Part shown: piece after piece, positions 36,201 to 48,929 of the stretch
Numbering within the stretch: position 1 is the stretch's first letter
Layout: the number at the start of each line of letters is the position of its first letter
DNA from: Roridomyces roridus
Lineage: Eukaryota > Basidiomycota > Agaricomycetes > Agaricales > Mycenaceae
Assembly (NCBI GenBank): GCA_029378245.1
Contig: JARKIF010000019.1
Coordinates: forward strand, 496,001-560,000
Direction: 5' to 3'
DNA length: 64,000 bases
Translations under genes and position numbers: made by a program
Notes under the pieces: generated by a model
Databases searched by the model: none
Seen by the model: only the letters and a program-made list of their open reading frames with translations
What the model was told of the DNA's origin: nothing

Positions 36201-39173
36201 CGACGACCGGCAAAATACCGAAGGAGAATGCGACCCGTTCCGAGGCCGAAGTGAAGTTGTGAACCCACAGATAAGCAGGCAGGCAGGCAGGAATCATCCT
36301 GGGAGGAAGTACATACTTTGCATTCTCTGGCCAACGTCCAGATTATTGGGGTTGCGCTTCTTCGTCCCTCCCAGGAAACGAGATCATGGCGCCCCCAAAA
36401 TTTGGGGGTTTGTCGGTGGTCTGGGCTTGAGAAGAATACTACTTACATGTAATCCAATCGGAGCGCGGAAATGAGTCGCACGTAAAGTCGCTCGCGAGGG
36501 CGTGCCGCGTGAGTGTGGGATTTCCGGCCGAGATGAATGGAAGATACGGAAGGGGTTCAAGAAGCCGCTGGGAATAAAGAAGGGGCGATAAGCGCAGAAG
36601 CCTTTACGACTTGTTTTCAAGATATCTACCGATGGAAGAAGAAATTTTAAAGGTAACCGGTGGATCATCATCTTGTCGAATGTGTGTGAAGTCCACACGT
36701 TCTGTGAATTTTGAACGCGACGAAGAAGGTGGTTTATATCCGCCGCCGCCGTCCTTATCTACTAGAGCAGTTAGAGTCGAGCGAAGTCCTTCTAGCTTGC
36801 GTGGCGTAACATGAAGAAGAAGCTATCGGCAACTCACATTCCACAGGCTGCGACCTGTTACGACGCGTCCATAGGCCATATTTCCGTCATCTTGAATGCC
36901 GACACAAAGATCTTCGCGCCATGAGTGCATGAATGGCAGAAGCGTTCGGGTCATGCAAACATCTCCGTATATCTCGAGTCGGAGGCACAGGCCCGGATTG
37001 ATTGGGATTTCGAGCATCTCTACGCTCTTATCTTCCAGCTTCTGGATGAGTAATTTGCCAATTTGGGCCATGGAGCGACTCTGCCAACGTGGACGCCGGG
37101 AAATCAAGAAACTGGCCGCCCTGGAGGTGGATAAGATCACCGGACCCCGGATTCGCGCCTAGCTAGCCGTAGCTGGAGCGGAGAAAAGTAACGACGCCGA
37201 GGACGTGTTCGTGAGGCGGCACATTCGCGAGGAGAGGGGATGGTGGTGGTCAAGAGCCAGTAAGCGAGTGACGGTGATGCGAGCTCCACTGCCGTTGATG
37301 GCTTCATTTGTCTTGTCCCCCTACCACCATCACCGGCTCCAAGCGATTCTCTGGCTCGCTGTCTACGAGAAGAAAAGGCAGGCTACCGTGACTGGTAGCA
37401 ACTCCATGAACTCTCCTGCGCTCACTGCGGACTTGTCGCCCAAAGCCAAGCGGCCCAAGCCATATAACGACACGCAATTCAAAACTCGGGTCCTTGCCAG
37501 ATGTATCAAATAATCAGGGCCATCCGCCAAGCAGCCCATCGCACATTGATCTTGCACCATTTCCTCGCCTTCAAGCCACCTGCCATCTGCGACGACGCTG
37601 TTCTGCACACATGTGTCAGAGGTCTTGTGTATCATCCCGTGAAATCAATTGCAAGGCTCGGTATTCGCGACCTGCTCGGAATCCTGCACTCTGCTCCAAA
37701 GGGGCAGGACGATTAACGCGGATAGCCTAATTAGTGGTCCCACCGCTCTGCCCCGCGCCGCGCAGTTCGGTTCGTCCTCAGGGGGCGCGGCGGCGGCGGC
37801 TAGACAGACGTACACTTTGGCTGGTCTTGGAAGTATTCCTCATGGAGCGCAAGGTCCGTGACAGTATCTGCGCCGCCCAAGGCTTTGTGGCACGACGGCG
37901 TGGTGGCGGCACTCGACGCGCGCAATGTGGTACATTTTTGAAACAGGGTTCTTGCCGGTGCTTCAGTGAATCCGAAGGCTGGAGTCTGGACGGTGTCTGG
38001 TTCGCCCTAATTCTCTGCTTCAAACACAACCAGCGTTGACCTATCTTCGCACAAGGTTCGCTTCTCTGCGCCACAATCATTTCTCGGGTCTTCAAGAAGA
38101 ATTTCTTGCGTAGCCCACAAGACTTGAATGCTCGGTACATCCCGACGTGCCTGCTCCAAACCACACGAAAATATCGCTCGCCACCGCTTAAACGACTGTA
38201 TTATCCTGGGTCATGTGGTTCACAGGCTTGAATGCCGCTAGACCCGCCTGTATTCATGTGGGGATAATAGTAAATATCCTCCCGCGAATCGTACGACAAG
38301 GTGAATTTAGTCCCGCCGTGCGATCCGCAAAGGTTACTTTACCGAGCCCGACAGGGCATCGGGTTCCTGGCTTGATGAAATCTTGGTCTGGTCCTAGTCT
38401 TGTTTTTTTCTGGCGGGCTTCCGACAAGACAAGACAAGTTTGTGTGCCTGCGTACCCAGGACCCGGGCTCGGGGTACCCCGAGGTATGGTGTCAGGTGCC
38501 TGTCCTGCGAGAGACGATTTTCAGTCAGCTGACGTGTCCTGGTTTTCTGTTGCTTCGCGATAAGGTTTATTTCTGTGCGGTGCGTTCGTTCAATTGGACG
38601 ACCCACGGTTACTTGAAAAAACAGTGAATACTTTCTGCGACTGACTTCCAGGCCGGAAATCTGGGCCGAACAGGTTCTGTTCGGCCGGGCACGGGACGAT
38701 CAGAAGCAGAGAGACTCCGAGATCTAGTTCCGCGATCGGAGGCAAATGCCGTGTTAGGCGAGTCGGTACGCGAACGGTGTTTAGCTGCAAGACAGATTGA
38801 TTAAAAATGATTTTTTCCTTGTTGCAGCGTCGGCGCCCGACGTGCCAAAGGAGGCAAGTTTCCCGAAAGCGATACATGCCTGCTGCGCTTCGCACGATAC
38901 CACCCCTCTTCCCATTGTCCCATTGTTCCACGGTGCCTCCTGCGCGTGCCCGGTGGTATAAATTTATACAGCAGGAGGTAGGTTGAGCGCGGTGCCGTCA
39001 CCGATGCTGTCCATTGAGATTCATTTCACAAGTGACCCGGCCATCTAAACAATCCGTAATGGGCCTTAGCGCGCTTCTTGTCACATTGCACGATGCTGTC
39101 GTGTTGCGAAGCAAAGCCAAGCCTCATCTGGACCCGAGTCACATTTCCTGATATGATGGCGTATAGAGCGAGG
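33221..39173. other. About 6 kb without a supported gene
   Basis: Stop codons are frequent in all frames; the longest open frames (about 100-128 codons) show no motif, splice structure or paralogue. A short AGGC microsatellite lies near 36,276-36,291 and a GCC-rich patch near 34,065. It may be decayed repeat DNA. Confidence 0.5.
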
Positions 39174-39180
39174 TATAAAG
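39174..39180 (+). promoter_or_regulatory. TATA box of the DUF6593-like gene
   Basis: TATAAAG, 81 bp upstream of the chosen start codon, in a stretch otherwise free of such motifs. Confidence 0.5.
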
Positions 39181-39260
39181 GGCGCGTCATCCATACACCG
39201 AGTGAGTACCTTGCCCCCCCTTCCCGAATCCCTTCTCTCACTTGCTACGTACTTCGACAA

Positions 39261-40098
39261 ATGCTACAAAGCCCTCTCCCATATGTCCTCGAAGACCGCA
39301 CGGGTGCCCATACCACGTCCGACTTTGACGACATCTACGACCGGCTGTTCTTCCACGTTGCCACCGCGCCACAGCGCTCGGGGAGCAGCGCGACGATGAT
39401 ATACACCATGCCCCGCCGCGCGTCGAGGCATCGAGATTCACAGCCCATACACCACACGCCTGCTGCCGTGTGTGAGTTTCTGCCTGACGGGAGTCTGGGG
39501 ACGGTGTCGTTTACGCAGCCGGCGGGGACGTTGACAATTCCGATGGGCAGTTATCTGAGGAGGACGTCTCTTTTTGGGCGGTGAGTCGATTACTAGCTTC
39601 TGGACTCTTTGCGGGCGTGGCGGCGGGGCCCGGAGTCAATGCGGGAAGCCAAGGATCGAAGGCTGATAGTGAGCCCCACAGCTCGTTATCGCGCAAATTC
39701 ATATGTTCGGATGGACGGGAGTACAAGTGGTCGTATCGGAGTGTAGAAGGGCAAGAGTGGACTGTGGGTCTTTTTTTCCTTTGTTGTCGTCGAGATGCTC
39801 ATCGAGGTTCAAACAGTGCACAAATAGTGAAAATTATCTGGTCGCACACTATGACCTCAAACCGGCCGATGTGCGTGCCTTTGGCGTGTCCGGCAACAGC
39901 CTTACGATATACGAAGCCTTTGGGCATCTCTCCCTCGGTATTCGCTCCCACTGTCACTTGTCTTTGTGTATTTCTGACCTTTTTCTCCTGAAAGAACTCG
40001 TCGCTTCACTGACGATACTGCGACATATGGTACGAGGGTGCTTCTTGCATTGTGCTTTTGTTCGCTTACCAGACGTGCAGAAACAATACAATCTCTGA
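39261..40098 (+). CDS. DUF6593-like protein
   Basis: Five exons (39261-39580, 39682-39763, 39817-39937, 39995-40029, 40081-40098) give 191 residues starting MLQSPLPYVLEDRTGAHTTS. All junctions keep phase. The order of segments, DFDDIYDRLFFHV, an IPMGSYLRRTSLF strand, SLSRKFICSDGREYKWSYRS, YLVAHYDLKPADVRAFG, LTIYEAFGHL and a terminal SLTILRHMKQYNL, is that of the small basidiomycete family known as DUF6593, a compact beta-rich fold of unknown role. The family assignment is from memory of this pattern. It is followed 451 bp later by the Hap5 gene on the same strand. Confidence 0.8.
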
Positions 40099-40549
40099 CG
40101 CGGAACCCCACGCGGGGCGCGGGCGTGCTGGCATCCGATACGTCGGGCTTCTGATGCCGCCGACGACGACGACTGAGTATTTATCCACCACCAGCACTGA
40201 TATCCTACTGCAATAATCCTCTCTCATACCGCATTTTGTATTCTTATCCACACTCAGCATTTCATTCCCTGGAACTCATTGACGTGTCTGTTTCTTTGGG
40301 AAATACGTCTGATGCGATTCGCTTGAGGTGACGACTTCTTTTCACTCGAAGCTTCTGAGTCCAGACTGCTCGCCGGAGTACACACTTTTCGCCAGCCGAA
40401 ACCGTGTCATCATTTCTCTTTGAGAGGGGCAGAGCCATCGGCGGTGAAGGGAGGGAGGTGTCATGGTGATGGTTGCCAAATCCGGCAGTAGCCAAACATA
40501 GACCAAATAATCGAGCCCTCATCTCTTTCTTCTCTTCCGCTCGCATGCG
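40099..40549. other. Intergenic region upstream of the Hap5 gene
   Basis: 451 bp with CT-rich patches just before the start at 40550 (TCTTTCTTCTCTTCCGC), common in fungal promoters. No TATA box or gene is seen. Confidence 0.4.
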
Positions 40550-41532
40550 ATGGCGTCCCAGCAGCCGTACGTCCAGACCGGCGAGCCACTCAACGACTTT
40601 CTGCGGTCCTTCTGGCAGCGTCAGATTGACGCCGCAGAGCAGGAGACGCCCGACTACCGTCACCCACCGCTGCCCCTCGCTCGCATCAAAAAGGTGATGA
40701 AGAGCGACCCAGATGTCAAAGTACGCCTTTCCCGTGTTTCAAACCGACTCGGGGGCGTTGAAATACAGTGTTGTTAACCATAGATGATCGCAGCCGATGG
40801 TATGTCACTCTCCTGGTACTCGATTGGCTAGACTCTCGCTCGATAATCTCGTGTAGCACCGATTTTGTTCTGCAAAGCGTGCGAAAGTGCGTTGTGTCTT
40901 GGCTCCCCTCCTTATTGGTCAAGCTAAAGCCGACCCAACGCAGTATTCATCGCGGAAATCACCGCACGCGCATTTATTATCGCAGACTCGAATAAGCGCC
41001 GGACGCTGTCTCGCGCTGACATTGCAAAGGCACTCACAAAGTCTGATCAATTCGACTTTCTCATCGACATCGTGCCGAGGGAGGAGCCGTTTGCCGGGGC
41101 GAGTGCAGCGGGAGCAGGGGCGAGTGGGAGTGGGGGGCCAAAACGACAGATGCCGCCGACGGCGAGGCGTGAACCTGTGAGTCTTCTCTCGTTGATTCTT
41201 TCTGGGAATCCCTTGTGGCCTAGCCTCGTTTCGTTGTACCCACCGCAGCGGAACCCATCCGGGTCTCGGTTACCAGCCGTTCCGTCCCTGCCCGCTCCCT
41301 CCTGACCTGCGTGTCCTCCGTACTCATCGCCACGCAGCAGCTATCTTCACCCACAGATTTGGAAGGCGCCAAATCGGGCGAGGAGGATGAGGTGGTGCCG
41401 CAGCGTTCGGAGGTTCTGGATCAGGTGCGCCGCTGCGCTGGCAATGTTACGACTCGACTAACGTCTTTTCCGCAGCTCGAGTCTCTACTTGCCGCTGGGC
41501 CGGCACCCACTGCGCGAGGCATGCCATCATAG
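40550..41532 (+). CDS. hap5: CCAAT-binding factor subunit Hap5 / NF-YC
   Basis: Exons 40550-40720, 40784-40799 (a 16-base microexon), 40857-40886 and 40944-41176 encode the histone-fold core: [95 protein letters not shown] and RE. This is the full NF-YC/Hap5 signature, an H2A-type histone fold that pairs with Hap3 and binds Hap2 at CCAAT boxes in the nucleus. The start ATG at 40550 gives [10 protein letters not shown]; a nearby upstream ATG is out of frame. The C-terminal tail (Gly/Ser/Pro-rich, then [12 protein letters not shown] and [18 protein letters not shown] up to the TAG at 41532) is split by further introns whose exact borders between 41177 and 41340 I could not settle. Confidence 0.92.
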
Positions 41533-44500
41533 CCCGTCCGCGGCCGCGGCCTCTACCTACTTCACCCACGGACACGACCGGCATGACATTGCATGCATGA
41601 CGACGCCATGTACATAGTGCGAATACAGGCACATATATTATCCTATCCACTCCAGAACCTTGTCCAGATGTGCGTTAGTTTGTGTACCTTGTACCTTGTA
41701 ATGTCCTGATGGTGAGATGCCGCCCTCGGTTGTCGTCGCTGATTACTCCAGCCCGAGCGCTGTTGTCGATCCCGGTCCGAAGTTGCGAACTAAACCAACT
41801 TGGTTTGGATGGACGATAAGAGAGTTATTGAAAGTCGTGAATCGTTGGGTGATGCTACAGGTCAAGCGCCCGAAAAGAAGTTTTTGAGCTGAGAGTGAGA
41901 TGACTGAGGAATGCCCGCGGAAGCAAATTCAAATCGTTGTTTGCGTTGAAAAACATCCGTTCAAGTTGTGGCGCTGCGCGCGACCGGTCGGTCGGAAGTT
42001 GGGTCCACAAGAATGCAGCTTATCGTACTGGTGCCTTCTGGTTCCAATCAAAGTTATCCAGTGACTCCGAGGGCGATAAGAAATTGCACTTGGTACCTCG
42101 CCCCGTTCCTCCGAGTCCGCGTCGTCGTCTGAGCAAGTTTGTTTGAGCGTATGTTCCGAGATATCCTCTAGTACTAGTTTCAACCATGTTTCAGTTCGGT
42201 GACTTGATTTCGGAATCTCTGGGGTGGGGAAACGTGCGCTGCGGACGGAGACAACTCTGAATAGTAGTCGATCCGATTCAAATTTCCTTGGGTCAATAGA
42301 TGAGAAATTGCAGTGTTGGGGCTTGTTCCTTTTGTTACAGTCTAGTACAGAAGCCGCCGACTTCTGGATAGGCAATCAGACAGCGGACGAGGAGCGATTA
42401 AAGTGCAAATGGCACCGCGAAAACTGCCGTTGGTTGGATAAAAGAGGTGAGGTGAGCGCGAGGCTGAATTTAGCGTTGGCACCACTCAACGACAATCCGA
42501 TGTATAGAAGTAAGTAGTTTCAATCTCAGTCCGGAACCCGGTCCTGAAACCCGGAGCCACATACAGAATTATTTTTGCGACTCCGACTCCGACTCCGACT
42601 TACGGCTCGCGGGATGAGTATCTGCTCCGCCACCACGCGGCCGAGGCGGCGTCTTCTGAGAAGTTAGAACTGGTGAGGCATCGCCCGAGATGTGGGTTCT
42701 CGCAAGACCCGAGACAGGTTGTCATCCTATAGGGTACCGTTGGCGCTGCCGGCAAGGATAGTGGCCTGGGTACTGAGCTCGGGTTGAATTTAGAGACGGA
42801 GACGGAGATCTACGTATACGCCCACAAATTTAAACAGTTCGGTCAGCGGACCGATGCCACTCGGATGTGCCAGTAATTGCGAATGGGCGTCGTAAGCCCT
42901 TGTTCGCCGTGTCCTACATACGGCAGGATGACTTCTTTCGCGGACCTTTGGAGAAGAAGTGCGTAGCCTCAACCGGAAAGCTAGCGGCAACGAGGAACCT
43001 TGATCATGGATAAATTGAATGGGAACACTGTCCCGTGCCAACACCGTTGGCCTGGTGCTAGTCGGGTCATTCCCGCAAATTCGTACGAAATTGGATTGAT
43101 TCTCAATTCCGAGGTAGTAATAGATTCCTCCATAGTTTCACTATAGATTTATCCCTGCGGCGCTGACAGAGCAACGGCGGTTGCTGCAAGGGACTAAATT
43201 TGCCGAGACGCATCATGACAATGATATCAGATCACGATCGCGGTACCGGTTACTACTTGCTCTCAACTTCCATCATCGAAAAACCTCGGGCTTGGCTCAC
43301 CTCAGCTGCGCGGCTTTCACCCCTTGAAACTTTTGGCGACATCTTTCGCTCGGCGTCTCTGTACAAGATCCATCAGACTCCAAGTGCTGTGTTCAAGCTG
43401 CGCCGCTAATCCACCAATCCGCTCAAATCCACTTGAGGCTCAGTCGGGCTTCAAACTTGACCGCTCGGAAGATAGAAAACTTGCTCCGTGCATTTTCCGT
43501 GCAGTCAGCATCATCGTCATCTTGCATCCCAGTCAAACCAGATGCCGATTGAGGCCCAATTGAGGCCTTGAGGCCGGACTCCCGGGCGTACTGTCCCTGC
43601 TAGCAGCGCCAATGACGCTCAACAGAACATGAAGTAATCCACTCGGACCGAAGACCTTGTCTGAGACCCTTCGAATCGTACCAGCATTTCTGCTATGCCC
43701 CCGTCGACCACATTCTGCAGGACTCAGGCATCTTTCTCATGCTCCTTTCAGGCTTTCTAGATGGCTCGGACAAGCAGGCCGTCGCATCTGTGATCGTCGA
43801 CTCATTGAAGAAGTTCGGCTCCGTGTATCTGCTCGTTCATGGAATCCCAAATACAATGAAAGGGTGGTCGAACGTGTTCGCTGTGGTGCGCTCTCAGCAC
43901 CAAAGTTATATTACAGCTCAAGCGTTGACCGATCTCAAGTGGAAGGTGTTCGACCATCCCATGGATTGTGAATCAACTGGCGCCGCATCCACTTTCAGGA
44001 GTGCATCATCAATATGTGTCTACCTTTCCTTTACAGTCAGCCGTTTTCGCGAACAGAGTCCAGGATGTGTATTCCACACCCAGACGGAAACAGGTAGCGT
44101 CCGGATTTAAAGAGTCTTTGAATGCGGGAGCGAGCCTAACGGATTACTTATGGCCCAGACGAAAATCAGCCTCTGTTATCTGAGGTCTGTCTCACCCACT
44201 CGGACTACGACTAATAATTCTCTTGTTGCAGGATGACACTAACGGCCTCATCGTCCGTGGCGATGATTTTCTGATGTGCTGTCCGTGGCCTCCTTCATCT
44301 TCTTTCGATTCTTGCTCACAAACGACTCTCGCTCGCAGGGTCAAACGATACGATGAAAGAACAATGTCCACCGTGTCCGCGCGCCGGGGACTCTCGCCGG
44401 GGTGGCCACCAGATGTGTGTACCACTCGTTCACGTTCTTCGGATTCTGATGCTCAACTTGACCTAGTTCTGCAGCCCGGTAATGAGTGATTCTCATTTAT

Positions 44501-47500
44501 CCCTGCCTACTTGAACTTCGGCGTCTTTAAGAAGTGATTTTACCGGATTCCGGGCCAGCGAATACGTTTGCAGCTGACGAAGACGTATTTGTACATTTGC
44601 TTTCGATGCCGCCTGATTCGAATCAACTACGAAACGATACGTTTGAGGGCCGCATTGCCGCTGTTTCTGGATTTTCCAGGATAGGTGCCATTAGGTGGGC
44701 CCCGGGCTCCGACCCAATCGTAATCCATCCTCTCAACACGGATGTGGGCTCACTGAAACGTAGCACTGGGTCGTACCGGCCGGATGTCTCTCGAGTCCGT
44801 CGGATCCGGAGGTGTCCATACAATACCTTGAACCACCTGACCTCTGCTCCACAGGTTTGAATTTCTCCATTCCGTTACGATGCCGCCGCAGCGCATTCCC
44901 ATGGACGTACCTGGTCGGCCTGCCGGCATATGCGTTCGGGTGATCGTGAATTGGTGATTATGAGCGGAGGGGGCCTGGACCCGAAGGCTGCGGCAACTTC
45001 GAACGGCGGTGTTAGCGATCAGGTGTGTGGTGGCCCGTCCTTTTGCATTGTCATTTCTTGGGAGTCACTCACTGATTCCGAGTCCGCACATGCGAGTCCA
45101 TCGGGAACGCGGAGTTTTCAGCTCTGGTAGCATCATATGGGTCCGCCGAGGAATGTCTCATGGCCAACATCGGTTTGACGATGAATTGTCGTTCAAAGAC
45201 TGACCCGCATGTAACATCAGACGTGGGTGCCGCGCTCCTGTCTGACGCGGAGACTTGATTCCCGGAAGGTCTAGGCTTTCCCCCTTGTTTTCTTTTCCGC
45301 CAGTCCAGAAGCACGAAGACTATATGCGAGGAGAGTCAGGAGACCAATCCACGCTCGTAGACCCTGGATGTATGTAAACCCCAAAGATACACGGATAATT
45401 AGTATCGGTATGGGGAGTAAACCAAACACGGCGGGCAAAAGCCAGCGAACCCGCACAAAGGCTTCCCTCAAAGAAGCCACTTTTCCTTGTACAAGGAAAA
45501 GTGGCTTCTTTGAGGGAAGCCTTTGTGCGGGTTCGCTGGCTTTTGCCCGCCGTGAAAGTAAGCAGCAGGCTTCAGCGGGGAACTCGCTGTATTCAACATC
45601 GTTCAATGCGTTGAACGCGCTGAACGTCGGGATTCCTTGCTCACCGGGTTCGATTGAGTAGACAAAGTTGCCAAACTTGGGAGGTTCTTTGAATCCGGCG
45701 GCCAAAAGGTCGCTCTAGATTCCAGACTGTAGAAGTATTATGTATTATGTGGAAGGTGACCGGTGAGGTTCGGCGACTGGCTGTGGGAAAAATAGAAGTC
45801 GTCCGAGCTTCCCCGGCTCCCGGGATTCCAAAGTCTCCTTTTTTGAGGTAGACGACCTGGAAGTCATTCTCGAAGCAGAAGAGTTGCGGGTGAAGGACTT
45901 CCTTTGTGTATGTTTTTCGTTCCAGATCAGATGTTGATCAGATGGCTGTTCGGCCTTTTGCTCTCAACTCCCATGGTGATCGACATCCACAGCTTGGTTC
46001 TGCTCCGACGTCCTGCGTTTGACTGGGCCTCCCGATGTTCAACTAGTCCTTGACGGCCGCGTTGGCTGTGACTCTATCAAATGCATCTGTCCACTTGCGG
46101 GCCCAAAACTTTTACCAGCTTATCGTCGAGTCGGACTCGGACTCGTCGACATGACTTGCTATGACTAGTGAAGCTAGCGCTTCAGTGGACGTTTCTGCCC
46201 GTGCATCTCCGTATCCGTTTCTTCAATTGTTCGTCGCCCCGGACTGACACGACCTGTCGGCTCTTCACTCATCACCGAATGAATGCAGAACACGGCGTAT
46301 CGATATCGAACAGTGACGGAGACCGGTGTGCCTTCTGCTCCCGTCTGTTTTGAATGATTCATGTCCGTTTTTCCAGCGATGAGTGTCAGGCATCAACTAA
46401 AGCACTCAGGCTGGCCCCCAGTATCCAACGATACAGATCCAAATTCAGCATCCAGTTGTAGCCGAGACCTTATCTTGTCAACCAATCTATTGAACTGACG
46501 ATCCGCTGGCATTTGGCCGTTTTGCAGGCGCGGCACCGTCTACCGGCATCGACTTTCTACAAGCATGGACATTGCAATATTGATTGATTGCGTCTGTCCG
46601 TTGGCAAGGGCGAACAGCAGTGTCGGGATGAACCTTGCAACTGTCCTCAAACTAAAAACTGTCAAGCCACCAGTCACCCCTTCGTCTCAATCGACCAGAT
46701 GATAATTTCCGAGATATCTGGCCGACTATTATCTTGGTGTCGACGTGATTCGGCTTTCAAGCTTGAAGTTGATTGTTCTCGATTGCGATGAATTACGGGC
46801 AATATTCAAACCAAGCGACAAATGACAGAATGGCATATATTCCACGCCGCCAGTCGAGGGCTGTGAAGATCATGAAGAACCTAATACTGTGCATCAGTGG
46901 CCCGTGCTCAACTTACGGAACGCCACAGTTCCACCGTTCATGAACGCTTCGCAAATGAACGGCTTTATGGCGGCAAAAGCCTGGGCTCGAAATATCTGGT
47001 CCTATCCTCCGTTCATTCTCCCTCACTTTGTAACCACAAGGTATAAATTTACGCGCGGCACAATTGCGGCTCTTGAATGCTTCTTGGAAGTTCTCTGCAT
47101 TCGTACACACACACTAGTTGACACAATCTTACGTGCTCTATGAGTCACTTGGCGAAAGGTTGAATGCATGCAACTCTCATTCCGCAGTCCGATTTTCCGC
47201 GAGCTCACCGCTTGAAATCGAGGTGTAATTTAGAGGCTCAAGTCGTAGTTTCTGCGCCACCATTCCGTTTCTGTGGTAAAGCAGCCGCGTTTAGGGAGGG
47301 TGGAGTAATTATCCAACTTGAAGAAGGCACTGGTCCCGAGTGAACTGCTTCAGCAGCCGTTGCGCGTGGATCTTCCGTCTCGATGGATTTTTTTCGTGAT
47401 GCCGACGAGTAACCATTTCAACGTCGTTTCATTCAAAATCTCTTTGCATCGGCGTCTCGATCCGTTACAGTATCTGTTGTATTCCGCAGGCCTGTTCAAT

Positions 47501-48874
47501 TCCGTTCAGCAGAAGGAATTTTACGTGGGATCATTGCGTCGCGTCGACTGCAGCGCCCAACAAAGCGCGTACTATTCACTCTGAAACGCATTCCATAGCT
47601 TCTCGCGCCGACACATTGGTTCTCCGAGTCGAGGATGCGTCCGCCGATGCCAACGGATAGCGACTTTTTCCGGCCGCCCAGAAAGTCTTGTCAGGCACAA
47701 AAGATTGGCATTGGACCCGAGAGCAATGTATCGGCGTTTAATTCCCGCTCGTTTGCAAAGTATCCGAGCGGCCTCGCCGCGACGAGGATATTTGGCCGTG
47801 TTGATGCGCCAGGCGGGGGCGTGTTGTCCTCGTGATTGTGTCGGCTGACTAACCACATGCGCTCTTCGCCTTCTCTTCCATGGTCGCTCCACGGTCCCTG
47901 AATCCCTGCAGTGCCTCTGCCTTGGTTCTGCGGTTGTTGAACCTCTGACTCGGAACACATCATATTCACTGCCGACAGTCGAGTACACCCGGGAAATCTC
48001 TTCCGTTTCAGGACACTGGGAAGAGAAAAAACGAAGAAACGGCAACTAGTTTACCAATCGCATGCGGAACCCTCATGTCCACGGGGCTCATCCTCCATGC
48101 CAATGTTGCATTCCTCGTCGTGACGTGTGGGATAGAAGCGCCCTACTTGTTCCTCGAAACTGCAAGTAGCACTGGTCGACTCTCCTGCTCTGGAACTCTT
48201 CGGCTGAAATTCAATCACACCTCGGTCCAACTGCTGTAGATATGTTACAGCGCTGGGCGGCTCCGGTAACAGCAATGCACTGCCCACACTTTTCATCAAA
48301 ATCCAGTCGGCGCTATGTACTACTACGTGACTCATGCTCGCTTACTACCACCTCCGCGGTCGTGGTAATACTAATTTGCGGCAACTCGTACGGCACTCCA
48401 GGCTCCTGCCAGTATGCTGCCTGCTTGCTGCCGCCGGGTTTATCTTTGCAGGGGCTATCCTTAGTCTCCCAGAAATACATGGCACAAACTGCGCAGCGAA
48501 TTATTCATTTTTGATGCGATGATGCTTTCCCGGCGAGATGATGTGCGTTGCGCTGGTGTTCACATCTTGGGAGACGAGTCACCGCAACTCAGATTGTTCC
48601 TCTGTTGGTCAGGTAAATTAGACAGGCGGTGACGCTGTGTCTGTCTTGTCGTGTCCGCCCGCAATCCGCCCGGCGCCGTGTCTCCGATGCTGACTGTGAC
48701 AGCTATTAACTGACTCTCCGTGGCAGTTCTGTGAGGATCCTAGATCTATCAGGGGTAAGCCTTGTTCCCTTATGGATTAGAAACGCCTTGCTGATAGATT
48801 GGTATGTTTTCCGTTCTACTAGTCATTCTCGGCTGCACAGCAGGCCGAAACTGGCGCCTACCTCATGCAAAAGG
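41533..48874. other. About 7.3 kb without a supported gene, with one palindrome
   Basis: Open frames up to 157 codons on both strands but no recognisable protein, splice pattern or paralogue. A GACTCC hexamer repeat lies at about 42,573-42,596. The perfect palindrome at 45427-45554 is the only structured element noticed. Confidence 0.5.
45427..45554. mobile_element. 128-bp perfect palindrome, probable foldback MITE
   Basis: Bases 45427-45490 are the exact reverse complement of 45491-45554, with no spacer. The ends are CACGGCGG/CCGCCGTG and it is flanked by AAA on both sides (45424-45426, 45555-45557). The first eight bases are the same as those of the 205-bp MITE at 19906, which also has a 3-bp target duplication. 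This favours a transposed foldback element over an assembly fault, though the latter is not excluded. Confidence 0.6.
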
Positions 48875-48881
48875 TATAAAT
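48875..48881 (+). promoter_or_regulatory. TATA box of the TLC-Lgt gene
   Basis: TATAAAT, 55 bp upstream of the ATG at 48930, which supports that start over the in-frame ATG at 48804 that lies before the box. Confidence 0.6.
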
Positions 48882-48929
48882 GACGCATGCAAAGCACTAG
48901 TCCCCGCACCACCACCGCACACCGCAGTC

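Noticed and set aside
36276..36291. AGGC repeat and the GACTCC repeat near 42,573
   Set aside because: Short simple repeats with no link to a gene or element.
43657..44110. Plus-strand open frames that looked like part of an enzyme
   Set aside because: No motif, no splice pattern and overlapping frames; not enough support for a gene.
45271..45705. A 144-codon minus-strand frame with a hydrophobic stretch
   Set aside because: It crosses the perfect palindrome, which would encode part of it twice in opposite senses, and has no ATG at its start; most likely an accident of the insertion.
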